Shown here one piece after another: positions 38,836-52,785 of a DNA stretch of 64,000 nucleotides (the stretch's first letter is position 1; the number at the start of each line of letters is the position of its first letter). The notes under the pieces were generated by a model that saw only the letters and a list, made by a program, of their open reading frames with translations, ran no database searches and was not told the origin of the DNA. Made by a program: the position numbers and the translations under genes. The DNA comes from Holacanthus passer (lineage: Eukaryota; Chordata; Actinopteri; Pomacanthidae). The stretch is taken from NCBI GenBank assembly GCA_025331565.1, contig JAFREQ010000011.1:13412001-13476000 (forward strand), in the 5' to 3' direction.

Positions 38836-41800
38836 AGATAAAGTCCTAATGTTATAGTTAAAACATTAACACGCCTCTGGAGTGTCGTCTCTCACTGTTT
38901 CAGCAAACTACTTCTCATGTAGAAGAATATACAACCTCTAAGTCGCAATAGCAAATAGTTGAAATAGAACTCAAACAGCAATCAGCGTAAAGTTAAGTAA
39001 TGGACAGTCTAAATTTAAAAGGCCGTGGCAACATTACGATGCGAGCAAAACGCCACAAGGCTCCACAAAGCCAAGGCTGTGATGCAGCGTGTGTGTGTTT
39101 TGCGAAACGTTGCCTCACAGCTGTTTTGAAATCAACCATGACATGATACAAGCTTATAGCTTTAATAAAAAAGGATGTCAGTGTTCCAATGTTTTATTTT
39201 ATTTCCCCTAACACTCAAATAACAATAAAACAAAACAGAGGGCTGACATGTTCTACGTGATGAATCTTAACTTGAAAATATTAACAAAATGCAAATAAGG
39301 GGTTCAGCGTCCGATGAGTGTTGTAGATTAATTTTGTCGTTGCATCTCAGCCCCTTGTTGAATCTCAATCTTCTCCTGAGCGGTAGCACTTAGGTATTAG
39401 CTTCCCTGCATGCAGTGCACTGTGCTCTTCTGAAACATGCAAACTAAAGGGAACACTTTAATTAATTATACAGCAATAAGTTGCATTCATGGAAGCCTGA
39501 CAAATGCACCCAGGTGATACTGCATTAATTTGGTCAAAGTCATGCTTTTTCATGCGGAGCCACTGCTTGTTTCCCTCTGATAGCTGCAAACCATGGGCTG
39601 CATATGAAGATATCTTTATATACAGTCTGTGGTGCAAACACATAAAAGAAATCGCAGCCACCATAGTGTAAATTGAGTCATGACCGTTATTTTTCTTCTC
39701 TCTGAGAAGCACCATGCAGAGGTTCATGCCAAGACTTTGAAAAATCAAGGAGGCCCAAAAATACCCTCCACTCTCCACAGTACTTCTTTGTACTTTCTCA
39801 TGGTTTCATGTGGTATTTGTAATGTGGCCTTTGACATCTGACATTTTATTCCTTAGGGAGTTGAGACCCTAAAGGCACCTTAACACTTTCTCTGACAGAT
39901 AAAATGTGCTCGAGATTAAAAAAAGAAAAGAAAAACTGAGATATACATGATTCATTCGTGTCCAGCCATGACACCAGCATTGTCCCACGGGCATCTCCTT
40001 CCTCTTTGCCCTTAAGTGGTTTGAGAATCACACTTGTATTATTTTTTCAAACACATTTCACATGTTGACAGTTGGTACATAATGTACGACTGCGAGCATC
40101 AATTATGTAATGCAATTCAGGCTATGACCATATATAATTTATTTGATTCTCAATCTCCTACATTATTTAATCAAGAGCTATTTTTACCATTATTACTCTC
40201 CCCAAATAGTTTTATCTTTTGTTGGTCCATCCTCTGCTTCTCCACATCAATGTGTCATGTTCCCGCTCTGAATCTACTCTGCATTAATGCTTCAGGATGG
40301 TGTCACGAGTGTCTGCCAGCCGAGGCAGGACAACCTTAAAAAGGGGAACACTCTAAAAACTGCCAAGAGTGCTTCAAAAGAGAGCCTCCAGCAGGCAAAC
40401 ACCATTTTTTGGTTTTCTTTTCTTTAAAAAAAAAAAAATGCTTTAAAACTAAATTGTCTAGAAAGTTGGATGCGCTCATGTTACACAATGTGATCTTCCC
40501 GTCCACTTTATTCCTGTCTTGATTAATGGGGAGCAATTGCTAATTTAACTCAGATGAAAAATGTAGGTTATGTTATATTTTCATAATGAAAAATAATGCT
40601 CTTTTAATCTTTTTGAGGCAGACTTGTTTTTGAAGCCAATTTTAGGAGCCAGTAAAAGACTCAGAATCTGAAAAGGGGCTTTGGCCGCGATAAAATCGAA
40701 TCTATGGCAGCTACTGAGTTTTGATTCAAAGATTAAAGGACTATACTGGTGTTTTGCACCTTTTAGCTGATTTACTGAAATTACAAGTAGCAGGGATGAG
40801 GCAAACTTTGATGCCTCCTTGGCAATCAATTTCTTCACGATATGACAGAAAACGTAATGCATCACAAAGAACATTACATCAGATTTTATTTTTGTCAGAG
40901 CTATGTTATCGTGGTGTTGTAATGCATGGATTGATTTGAAACGTCTGCTTGTGTGATACATTCCTGCGCTGTGGGAAGTCGGTTGCCAAACAGGATTGCA
41001 TTTATCATGCTGATAGAAATGTGTGAAGACAAGTCGATAAGCCGATAGGTAGATGCTGCAAAGTAAAATGTGAATTTTGTAGCAGCCGGCTAAGTCTTGG
41101 TTGGTGAATGTGCTCATGGCTTCTCTCGGGGATTTAGGGTTTGAATTGAACTTTTGCAATTGTGCATCAAAACACAGATCCTCCTGAGAAGAGAGAACCT
41201 CTTCAGCTCCTGTGCAAACAGGAGGATACAACTCCTGAGAGGCAACTACTATCCCCTGTATTGATTATTGATGATGCTCTATTTATTACCTGTCTCCTTT
41301 GGTGTGAAAAGTTGCACACTGGCAGGAAGCGTTAAATAACACGAAACTCTGCAAGTGTTGACTAAACCGCTCTGTTTCCTGTTCTCACAGTTAGCTTTAT
41401 AAGATCATACGGTATGTGCAAATTACTACATTCATCAAAGTAATACTGTACTCTTAAACTCAAGAGAGGCTTTGCCGTGATGTAATATGTTGGTGCAGTT
41501 GACCTAATTTTGGAGGATGGAGAATCATTTCCTGTAATGCAGAGATAATGAGAGAAACATGGAAAGGTTTAGATTTGGGTGGTCAGTATTAACTAAAGGA
41601 GATGTGTGCATGAGAAAAAAATGAGTTTGGCAGAGTGAGAAGAAGAGAGTTATGACTTGAGTGATTTGAGGCTGTAGTAGTTACTATTTGAAGCCAGTAG
41701 AGGGTGTCTGCAAAATTCATGTTGCCATTAATCACTGCAGTTGTTCAAACCACCTAGGACCATCAGCGAAGCTCCTGAAGAATATAATAGATTCATTTGT

Positions 41801-44236
41801 CACAGAAGGGCAACGAATCCCAGCAAAGAACCTGGATGGATGATTTAATATTGAGGAAATCCAGAATATAGAGTCAGAGTGTCAACGTGTTTAATATGTT
41901 ATATTGAAGTCACATTAATTTACTTGATGTCAGCATGCAGAGGCCTTGCACAGCATTTGTGCCGCCGTCTTCACTGGTAGCTGCTTTCCAAAGAAGACGG
42001 CCACTCTATTCAGTGTGACAACAAGAAAAACATGATGCTACTTTTCCACTTTGACTTATTTATCATATCGCCAGCAGCTTGCTCTGTTTGTTCGCGTGTG
42101 TTCTCAAAATGAAGCGACCGTTGTTCATGCAACTGCTGTCTTCTTCCACCATGGAAGAAGAAAAAAATCATCCCAGAATATTCTATGAAAAACTCCCATT
42201 TGTGTTCGTGTGAAGTTAAACGTCAATGTGTTTTTTGGGTTGTTGTTTTTTTTTTTTACAGATAATTTGTACCCGGATAAGCAAAACTCAAGGCTCAATT
42301 TTCATTTCACTTCCAACAATTTGCGCTAATTTGCAAGCCACAGAGGACTGCTGAAAGTTATCACCATTTATCAAATGATGCAAAAACTGCTGGAGAAAAA
42401 TGGAAAGTGGGAATGACAGAATATTTGAGAACTGCTCAAGGAATTTGCACACATGGATCATCTTCCGTTGAATTCATTCAAAGGCTGGCTAGGATGGATA
42501 CAATATGGATATATAGAATATTGAGATACACAGGAATATAAGGTTATGGGTTAACACTACAAACATTTTCACAGTGTGATTACTCACCATGGCTGTTTCT
42601 AAATGATGGCTGGAGCAGTATTATGTTCTGCCTGCTGCATCCTGGTCCACTACAATCAACACAGTTTTGTGTCTCATCATTAAAAGTGCTTTCAGACGCT
42701 GTGGGATCACTGTTTCTGAAATGGATTCAAAGTTGGCTTATTGTTAAATTAGAGGATGCTTTTACGTCCTTGCTCCTGATTGAAAAGAGCAATGACAATC
42801 CTCAAATTCCCCTCATGTCCAAAGTCATTAAATTTAAGATACCTCTGACTTTCGTCAATAATTCACAAGTTGCTGCATTTATCTCCCTCCTGGCACAGGC
42901 TGGCGTCTTTTTAGGCACAGAGCGACTGCTCGAGCTGGCAGATGTTTGGACACATGGGCAGACAGCGCTCTACAAAATAAGCTGTCAGAGTAATGCATCC
43001 TGATAAAAGAAAATCAGCTTGTCAGCGTCACGCCAGAGAACTTCATCTTCTGTGTTGTACACCACATCCATAACGTGATTATGGAAGATCCTCTGAGTTT
43101 TCGTGTTTGACTTTGCGTCACGTCTCGCCAGCGTCAGGTATCCCAGGGTCCTCTTGCCACAACTAATCTTTTAAATGAGCCTCCACTCACCTGCATAACT
43201 TCCAGTATAAAACGTTGAATATGAACTTGACATTCCCGTCAGTGAAGAGTTGGCCTGATGCAGAAATTCATTACAATAAACAAGGACACATTTTTAACCT
43301 TTCAAGTAGGGATAGCAGCGATACATATTCCATTTCTCTCCGTTCTGTCTGCCCTTTTCCCGCTCAATTGGATTAATGCTAACATTCTCAAAACAGGTGC
43401 TTTTACTTTCAGTGGACTTCCATTAACTCCAGAGGACAGAGGAGGTCTGGAAACATGACCCGACACATTTTTGTTCCTCGTGCATTTGTTGTTCAGTTTG
43501 ATAACGTCATTCCTGCTGGGTTCATCTGCCTCTGACTACCATTAATCATTGTGTGGTATTTACTTTTTTGGACCCATTAATGATGTTTGCTGAGTCAAAC
43601 TGACCCTGGACATAACTGTCCTTTGAATTCATACAGAAATAAAAAAACGTTCAAATACGTCACGTACTTTTTATTTATAGTAAACATAATAAATCATTTA
43701 ACTGATTTTTAAGCGTTTTAAATCTTCTGGAACATGCCTACCAAGTGAAGTGTAAATCAATTTTGTCAAGGTGCACGTCGCCTCCTTTGGATGTGAGTTA
43801 GTTTACCCGTGCTCCTCTCAAAAGAGCCCCCTCCTCTGAACGTTTCTATTGTTCCAGCCCGGGTTTGTTTGCATCCACATCACAAAAAGCATGGTACGCC
43901 AAAATAAAGCAGTGGGGAATCAATTTTACACACCAAAATCTGTTTACAGGGCTCGAGGAGTACTAATACATATGTGAAAAAAGTTATATAAAGCCCTCTC
44001 TGGCTCTGGAGGGTTTTAAAAATGAATCAGTGGGTGTGGAGTCAGAAAGAAGTGAGCTTACCAGACCTCTGTACCTCGCTCCTCAGCTCTGCTTGAGGCG
44101 AGCAGCTCGAGGCTACATTAGCCGCCAGGTTTTGACAAGGAAGAAGAATGAGGAGAATAAAAAAGATGATATAGCCGCTTCTGCTGCTTTTTTAAAGTGC
44201 CCATCATGAGCATAACAATGTTAGGAGCTAAACTGG

Positions 44237-44628
44237 CAGCAGTGGAAGAAGTATCAGATCCATGTCTTTCAAAGAAAGAGTAAATATATATACATTCAAC
44301 ATTTTGCATAAGTAATAGTACAAAAGTATCAAATTATACTACAAAAGTATTCATTAGGCAGATCAGAATCATGTATTATATTATACATACAGTATATATT
44401 GGATTATATGTGTACATCACTTTAATGTTTTTTAAGAATTCTGTTAGTTGATTTATTTTTTTGTGTTAGCAGTAACTCGTGACTGAAGCTGTCAAATAAA
44501 AGTAAAAAGTACAATATTTGCCTCCTGAATGTGGAATATAAAGTAGCATAAAATGGAAAATGGAAAAAAAAAAAGTGAAGTACCTCAAAATTGTACTTGA
44601 GTGAATGTACTCAGTTACACTCCACCTG
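44237..44628. mobile_element. hAT-type MITE, near full length
   Basis: Starts 'cagcagtggaagaagtatcagatcc' (family form CAGTGGTGGAAGAAGTATTC...). Internal blocks are 'agtacaaaagtatcaaa', 'gaagctgtcaaataaaagtaaaaagtacaatattt' and 'aaagtagcataaaatgga'. It ends 'gtacctcaaaattgtacttgagtgaatgtactcagttacactccacc'. This matches a very common teleost non-autonomous hAT element from memory. It has no ORF. Confidence 0.8.
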
Positions 44629-44924
44629 AATCTGTAAGTCCTCTTTTAAGGTTATGATTATGTGATTCTAATTTATGTGAGCACCAGATGAAGGAAACAC
44701 ATTTGTAGGAGAGTGTATCTGCTCAGAGAAATGTGTTGAGTTACATGCTCTCCCCAAGAAAATGAGCCTTGAAGTTTCACAGTGAGTATAGATATTACAT
44801 TACAAATACATTGTAGGGCTCACCACAGCAGATTCAGCATGTGCCCCACCCATCCACAAAAGTTCTCCAAATCTGACTTTATGATCAGCATATTTGACTT
44901 GGCGTAGGTCCTCCTGATCCAGCC

Positions 44925-45105
44925 CTCCCCTTTTATCCGGGCTTGGGACCAGCAACACTGGCTTGTGCATCCCCAGCGGCGGAGGAGGAAGCCGGGGTTC
45001 AGTGTCTTGCCCAAGGACACTTTGACGTGCAGACAGGAGGGAGTGGGGATCAAATCGCCAGCCCTGTGATCAGTAGACGAGCCGCTCCACCCCCCCTGCT
45101 GCAGG
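44925..45105 (-). repeat. tRNA-derived SINE-like repeat
   Basis: On the minus strand 'ggtggagcggctcgtctactgatcac' (A-box-like) is followed by 'gcgatttgatcccc' (degenerate B box) and then 'gtcaaagtgtccttgggcaagacactgaacccc', a hallmark of an abundant teleost SINE-like repeat. It is a diverged relative of the 7.9 kb fragment. Confidence 0.65.
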
Positions 45106-48100
45106 AGAGGGACAACAAGCACCGTGCAGAATCTGAAGTCAATTATACAGTCACAGATGAAAGTGCAATAACGTTAATATCTGTAAAAGTATGCAACTAT
45201 ATGCACGACTGATAATGAGATGTAATATATGCGAAACTGAGGGATAAATATTTTACCAGCCTGCTTTTTTTTTTGTTCATTCTCCTATGAGTGTGAAAAA
45301 TCACTAACCAGAGTCTGAATGCAGCATATGGGAGAGTGCCAAATATCGCTGCTGGGCACGTGCCTGGAGTTCCATTTGAGCAATGCAATTACGAAAATTG
45401 GAGTTATGCAGATGAACAAAAGGATTGCTATTGGGAAATGTGTCACTGTCCTCTATTCTTGTCATGCACAGTTGCAAAAAAAAAAAGAAGAAAAAAAGAA
45501 ATATAACAGAACACATTTGGTAGAAACTCTGCGTTTGTGTAGAACTGGCTTAACTTGAATATCTGTGATGTGTCCATGGTTTTATTGACCCAATCAAGCT
45601 AAAAGAAAAGAAAAATAGATTCCAGGCAGTAGCCATGCTTGGCAGTGCTTCGTTGTACAAACAACCCAGCAGCAAGGTCAGACTGCTTACAGCACTTTAT
45701 TAGCCTGAATTAGGTTTCTTTACTCTTATAATGGACTAATCTATCTTTTCTCTCCCTGATGTTTTAAATGAAAGCAAACTGTTAAATATCTGAACACTGA
45801 ATTGCTTTTGTACTGTCTGTATTCATTGTCATTTGCACATTTAACCCACAGGTAGGACGCACAGGGTGTGTCTAAAGTCCCTGACTATGCAGAAGGCTGC
45901 TCCCTTTGTACTTTACTTCAGTTGGCATCTGCATATTCATTTCACTTTTAAACAATTCAGAATTTTGCTTCTTTGAGGGCATTTTATTTATGCAATTTCT
46001 GAGCATCATTGCCGGTAGATTTCATGTTTTATTATTGACGCAGCTCCCCATCATAATGTAGGAGAGCATAGACTACATTCTCCTTGTCATCGCTTGCTTG
46101 ACTAAGTGTAATGCTATCCACATCCATGTTGAGAATAATGATGTATTTGCAAAGGAGACCTGGTCAAGACATCTGTCACCCATTTAGAAGAATGGTTAAA
46201 TGCATTGCCGCTGTTGTTGTCGTGTTTATATTACTTTTATTTACCCTATTTCTGCGTTATTTGCTCTGAGTGACGGTCAATGGATGCTTTATAAAAACGG
46301 TCTGCACAAGGTGTAAAGATCCATATGTCATTGGAATGACAACAAATAAAAGGACGGAAGCAATTCACAGCTCGGCTCACATAGTTGAGGTGAATCTAAT
46401 GGAGATGTTTTTAATGACTCTTAGGCTGGTGAATAAGGATTTTATTTTGGTGTGACATTTATACCTTGACCTGGGTTTATATACTTTCTTATTTACTGTG
46501 TTGTTCTTCCTAACACACGATGCTCTCAGTGCCATATGTCACCAGGACTCGAGGCATCCTGCCGGCATTTTAGCGTACGCATAGGCGAACGATAACATGA
46601 TAAAACCATGCAGTCAAGTGTGAGATTACTGACATATTGTGGTATTTCTGTATATAGGAGATGTGATATCACATGGAGATGGAAGGCCAAAAATCAATTT
46701 CACTCCAGCGCACCCTCACGAATCCTCTTTATGTGCCTTTAAAGGTCTTATACTGTTGTTTTTCTGTCCTGGCCTGGTTGAAATAATGAAAACTAATTAA
46801 AATCTATATGTGTGACCTTTATGCAATCCATAATTTGCCTTTGAAGTATTAGTGGTAACACAGCTCAATGAAAGAATGGTGGCCGAGGATTTGTTATATT
46901 TGAAAAATGCTGGTTACGTGTAAAATACATAAACAGACAGCACATTTAATCCTAAAGCTCCTTTTACCATGAGCTGATATCCTTCCAAAGCTATACGAAG
47001 AGCAGCAATCCAGACACCTTAATTTGTTTGTTTTGCAATGAGAGCTTTGCAGACGAGCCCCATTCAGTCTCCCCACCTGAATCATTGCTGGATTGATGCA
47101 TGCTGAAGATCATTTTCTGAGCTACTCGTCTGTGTAGTGGCTCACATCCAGCACATGCTTTGTTTTAGGTCCCAGAGAAAAAAAAGATGGATCCAAATCC
47201 AAGAGGAGACAAATAGAAGCGTTCCCTACCTGGATGCCAGGATTCTGCCTTGAATCAGATTAAACATTATCGAATGCACAGAGTAGACTGAAAATAAATC
47301 AAGCTTTACTGTGTGCGGGAGATGGATACATGTCCCGTGGGAGAACAGCCAGCTCGAAAAACATGCACAAGAATTTTAAATGAAAGGAGGTACGCTAAAG
47401 TGCTGCAGTTTTCAATAGCAATAAATGAAGCATGTTTTTCTAAATTACGTTGTCCAGATGTCTTGCATTTGTAATTTTAGCTCTCCGGAAAAAAATCCTC
47501 AGCTGAAGTAGAAATATATTTGTGATAAGGAAGGCAGACAAACATATTTTATCCAGTCTTTAAGCCCCTTTCAGAAGAGAAATCATCCGGTTTCTTCATG
47601 GCACCGCTGCAGCGGCGGCTTACTTTGCAGATATACGATACAGGCCTGCATGCAGAGCATAGATTCAATATAAATGTGTGATAGCAGGCTTGACAGTTGA
47701 AAAAACAATACACTCCTGACACTCCCCGAGCCTTTGTTTTATCGACCACCCTTCCTCCGCAGTCATTGTGGAGTCTATAATAAAAATGCATCAGATGCAT
47801 CCCACTGTCCTCAGCAGAACGTCACTCAGGGGACGGCATGTAGACCTTTATGAGAGCTAATGACCCACAGCTTTTAGAGTCCCACAACCATCAGCATAAT
47901 TAGGTTCAACGTCTGCGCTCAACCTTTCATTTATGTGCCCTTGAAAGCAAAAATGGCAAGTGATATTGACAAATGAACAGAGGGATCGGGCTCAGATGGC
48001 ACCGATTGTGTGTTTTCAGGTGATGTTGCCAACAACAGTTCATCCGCCCTGAAGATTTTAGTTCCCGTCTTCACTACAATTAACTTCTGAGTAACACTTG

Positions 48101-48494
48101 ACACCCCCGATGTAGCCTGCAAGGCATACATGGACACTTCATAAATTGTTTATGATACACAATCAAGTGGTTGTAAGCAGATACAGGAATATACAAGTGT
48201 TTATTGATGCATTTGCCAACATTTATAACTTCTCCCATTAAACATCCATAAGCGCGTATAAACAGTTAATGAATTATTGATGACACAGTATAAGCCGTAA
48301 TGATATTTAATGATATATGGTACGCACAAAAACAAGTCATTCCCAGGCAGCTTAGGTGAGCTTGAGGGTTTATCCTTGACTTTGACACACACACAAACTT
48401 AAATCAAAGGTCCAGCTTTCAGCCACACCTGGTGACCTTCATCAACGGATGGTTTACTAAGCTGCCATGAAGTCAAATCAAATTCAACAACCAG

Positions 48495-48518
48495 ATAAAT
48501 AAATAAATAAATAAATAT
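48495..48518. repeat. (AAAT)n microsatellite
   Basis: Five to six perfect ATAA/AAAT units. Confidence 0.9.
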
Positions 48519-49354
48519 ACAAGGGTTATTCAGATATTTCAAACGAGTTACAGTTACTCACACATCCATTAAGGAACATTTAAGATATCTGTTTATGTAA
48601 CTATAATGTGATGTGCTGCTTACAAAAGCTCGGTCACAATAACAAATGGGGTTTGCAAAATAGTCTCCAGTTCAGGTGACAGTGTTTTGGCACTCTAACC
48701 CCGTACTGCACACAGTTTGTTACAGTATTAGAGAAAGCTAAAGTCATAATGTTTTGACATTTCCGTAGATTTTTCCACATGTAAGAAGAAATAATTGAGG
48801 TGGTACACGACACGCTTACTAACAGGTAGGCAACGACACGCAGCACCAAGTCAGTGTGATTCAGACTGTGTGTGTATTGAGCTGCACTGTGAGGAAAAAT
48901 ATGAACAATATAATGAGTATTTACCAGAAACTGTGGAAAGAATGATCCTCATATCAATTAACAATCATTTATGTTTTCATTTAAGTTATTGACACTGCAT
49001 TTGCATAATGCATATTAATGAACTTGAGCTGCTATTCTACTGTGTTCAGAAAGGTGCTTCTCCCCCCTTTGTGATCTATATTTATAGGTAAAGTAATGAA
49101 TAATGGATGTGATCCCTCGTGACTGGTTTACCTCCCCCCCAACAAAATGCATATGTAACAACAATTATCGCCTCATGCTAATCTGGGAGTTGCAAATTGT
49201 TTGCAAATGCAACAATCTGTAATAATTATTGTCTCATTTGTTTCTCTTATTTCTCCTTTCCATTTGACGTATTTTTCGGAAAAAACGTTGTGTAATTAAA
49301 ACGCTGTAACTGCTTCCAGACATTTACAGTGAAGCAAGTGAGGTTAGAAAATAA

Positions 49355-49960
49355 TAATACAGCTGCAAGCGGTGACTCCAGGTTCAAGGCCTTTTGTGCT
49401 GGACAGAAGGAAACAGCTCAACGGGGCCAAAATTAAGCAGCGACGAGTGGGTTTCAGGTCCCTTCACGACACCAAGATAAATCAATTCAGCTAGTTTAAA
49501 AAAAACAAACTGAGAACAGTCACACATTTGTTTCACAGGTTGGACTGAAACTGACCTATTCTCATAAACCTACTCTCAAACACGGCCTGAAGATATGTAC
49601 CCAGATTTATGACGACTGGAGAAATCGTTATTGAGTCACGGCCATTTTCCTGCAACAACCCACAAAATATATTGGTCAACATCTTGAAAACTAAACAAGC
49701 TGCATGCAACCCTTGATCAGCTTGGTCCAATAATGATCCACAGAGAATTTGGTAGCAGTCAGATATATAGTTTAGAGATGTGTTTCTCAAAAATTCAAAA
49801 TGGTGGAAAGTCCATCACAGCAGACTTTTATGGTCCAAGAGTTTGTTTTGTAGAGCACAAACAAGCTGGACCTGTGTGTGAAATTTTACGTTTATGGGAC
49901 TTGTCAATTAGGGGCTTAGATTTAAAATGCCATTTTTGTTTGATTAAGTGAAAAGCTGCT
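49355..49960. repeat. probable ancient interspersed repeat beginning 'aatacagctgcaagcgg'
   Basis: 'aataatacagctgcaagcggtgactcc...ggttcaaggcctttt' and 'ttcaaaatggtggaaagtcc' resemble a common teleost repeat that starts CAGCTGCAAGCAGCGATG. The copy is degenerate and its right boundary is uncertain. Confidence 0.45.
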
Positions 49961-52429
49961 CCTCCAGGACGAGTTAATCCTTGTTTTCAATTCATTTTAA
50001 CTTGTTTTAGAGATTTTAGTCAAGTGCAAATTATTCTTATTTTCTAAACACTGATGAATTATCATCTTGTTTCAGGACGCTGACCCTTGTTTAAATTGCA
50101 GAACAAAACAATCAGACCTTGAGATTTTTTACTTATTCAAGAAGAGTATAAAACTTGTTTTTTGTAAACGAGACCAAATTACCTAAGATCCACACTTTTG
50201 CAACAGCCCAATCTGCGATGATCGGAAATTGCTGACTGTACGTACAGTAACTATTGTCCTATTTCCAAACATCTTCTCATTAGTTTTGAATTGTGAGCAT
50301 AAATGTTTTCACCACAGTCAAGCTTATGTTCCTTCCATTCAGCTCTGCCAAATTAATTCAGCGAGACTGTGGGAGGTGACATCTTTTCAACAGTTTGCAG
50401 TGAATTCAAAGCTGGACTCAGACGCTGACAGAAAGTCATAGTAATGGAGCCAAAACTGAAAGGAACTCACTGCCCAAACAGTAATGAGAATAATGTTTTG
50501 ATGGGTTTATTTTAAAAAAAATGGTAAATATCCTATAAACAAGTTTCAGGCCTGAAACTTTACATTTTTATTATTTTAGTAGCTGACAGTTCATTTTTCA
50601 TTTCACGTGTCAGATCAGCGTTCTGCGAGGAATCATCACGGCGTTCGCGCTTACATTCAGACATTATGATATGCATTGTTAAGTAACACTGACACCCCTT
50701 TTAGTGATTATCCTGCTGTGGGGGTTGACATAAATGGAGCTGAAAACAATGACTACATTTGCCGGAAGCAGGAGTGAAACAAGGAGGTTTTGGTCTCCTC
50801 TTTAAATACAGCTCAATGCTTGTCTGGCTGATTACTGCACCTGTGTCACACTGAGCATTCAAAGGAAAATTCTCCTTTATTTGCACCATGTTTCCCATAA
50901 ATGTGACTATTGTGGCTCTCTGGGTCGTTCTAACTTTGCACTCGCCACCTCCATTGTGGAGATTGAGGGAAATGAGGACGAGCCTCCTACAGCTTTCCAA
51001 ATAAAGACGGTTTTTAGATGAATCATTTCAAACACTTGTGTCTCGGCCGGACCAAAAGTAAATACAGAAAGTAGCGACTTGGAATGGCCATTATGGCTAA
51101 TTGCATACGGATGCTGAGTGGTATGCTCATATTTTGAGGCTCACAGTAGCACTTTCCTTCTTTCTTTTTCTTGCTCTTCCAACGTACTGTCTGGCAGTCA
51201 TAATGCTGCAACAAGGACATCATCATTTTCACTCTTTTTTCAGATGCCTCAAACTCAAAGCAGCAAATCTCTCTTTAGTTTACACGAATCACTATATCCA
51301 GAATAATTTTAACAAAATTCACAATAAGAGTAGTCGTCCTTACCGGGAAACAGCTGAGACAAAAGCCAACTCATCTCCCCATGCTGACATATATACTTCA
51401 AAAACTCAGGCAAAAGCAAAACCACAACAGACCTGAAGCAGCTTCAAACAAGGATATAACCTGCTTATATGTTGCACACAGGCAGTCCACGAAGGGTTAA
51501 ACAAGTATCCTTGTAAGGGATGCCTGAATATCACTGGTTAATGAACTGACACAAAACTAAACCAATTGGCATTATGGGAAAACCATACGAGGAGGAGACA
51601 CCAGTAAAGTTCTGCGAATATCTGGGAATTGCCTCTTTATGAGTTTCAGGCTTCAGTCAGTTTCTCACATAAAGTAAATAAATGTATGTATGTTTGAAAG
51701 AAAATGACTGATGGAAAGAAACTGGGTGCTGGGATTTTGTTCTGGCTTATTTTAAGTCAGCATTAGCAGGTAGCTCAAGAAGATTCCCAATGTTCTAGTT
51801 TTGTTGTCGTTGTGTGGTTGATCAAAAAAGGAACCAAATCCAAATCAAACAACAAGATACATAATTTGTCAAAGGCCTCTACGACGACACAGAAGCATTT
51901 TCTATCAGCGTCATTTGTTTGTTTATGATGTGACAAAGCTATAATCATAAGTTCGATTAGGTTTATGGTAACATCCTGGTTTGGGGGTTTCTATTGTTGC
52001 AGTAATAAACATGCGGTTGATTTTATGCTTTGAAAAAACATTGAGTCACGACTGGAAATGGGAAACTGTTAAATGTCAAATGTGCTGTTCCATCCATCCA
52101 TCTACCCCGACCTCCTCCGCCACCTCAACGTCACCTGACTTCCTCCTTTACTCACTTCACAGCTTTATCACTTAAATGTTGTGAGTGAAACGACTGATGC
52201 TGTCGCTCTTCTTCAGTCTGAATCTGGAGGTCGTGCGCTTCACAGTCTTCAAGGCAAACAGCTCTCTTAGTCCAACAGTAACTAAACCAAGCAGACCCAC
52301 CAGTGTCGCTCTGCACAAACATTTAATACACCTGATGAAGTGATAATGTGAGTCTAATAATATGATGTTACTTAACCAAACATCCCACCAGTAACAACTA
52401 ATTACTTCATTCTGTGCAATAGTTTCATT

Positions 52430-52785
52430 TCATTGCATTGCATTTCATCTCAATTCATCCTTTTCATCCTGTCTATAGTCAATATATTGTTTTCATATTC
52501 TCATATGTCATATTCTATGTTAATTTATTAATACCTTCTAGCCTGGTTTTTGCACTGTTAATACTTGTATATTTCTATTGTTAAAAGTTAAGTGTTACAC
52601 TTCTACACTAGTTAAATTGCTGATACTTTTTTACCCAAGTTGAATTGCTAACACTCTTTATACTTCTTGTAAATTTACCTTGCATTTATCTATCTATCTT
52701 TGCTGCTGTAACATTGCAAATTTCCCCGTAGTTGGACTAATGAAGGAATATCTTACCTTATCTTATCTCATCTTAACAAGTAACA
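52430..52785 (+). mobile_element. LINE 3'UTR tail (CR1/L2/Rex1-type)
   Basis: 'tttgctgctgtaacattgcaaatttccccgtagttggactaatgaaggaatatcttaccttatcttatctcatctta' is the typical 3' end of a teleost LINE, finishing in TATCT-type short repeats. The upstream 250 bp is AT-rich 3'UTR-like sequence. No reverse-transcriptase coding remains. Confidence 0.75.

Noticed and set aside
42623..43003. 126-codon plus-strand open frame
   Set aside because: No recognisable domain, no flanking splice logic, length within chance expectation for a window this size.
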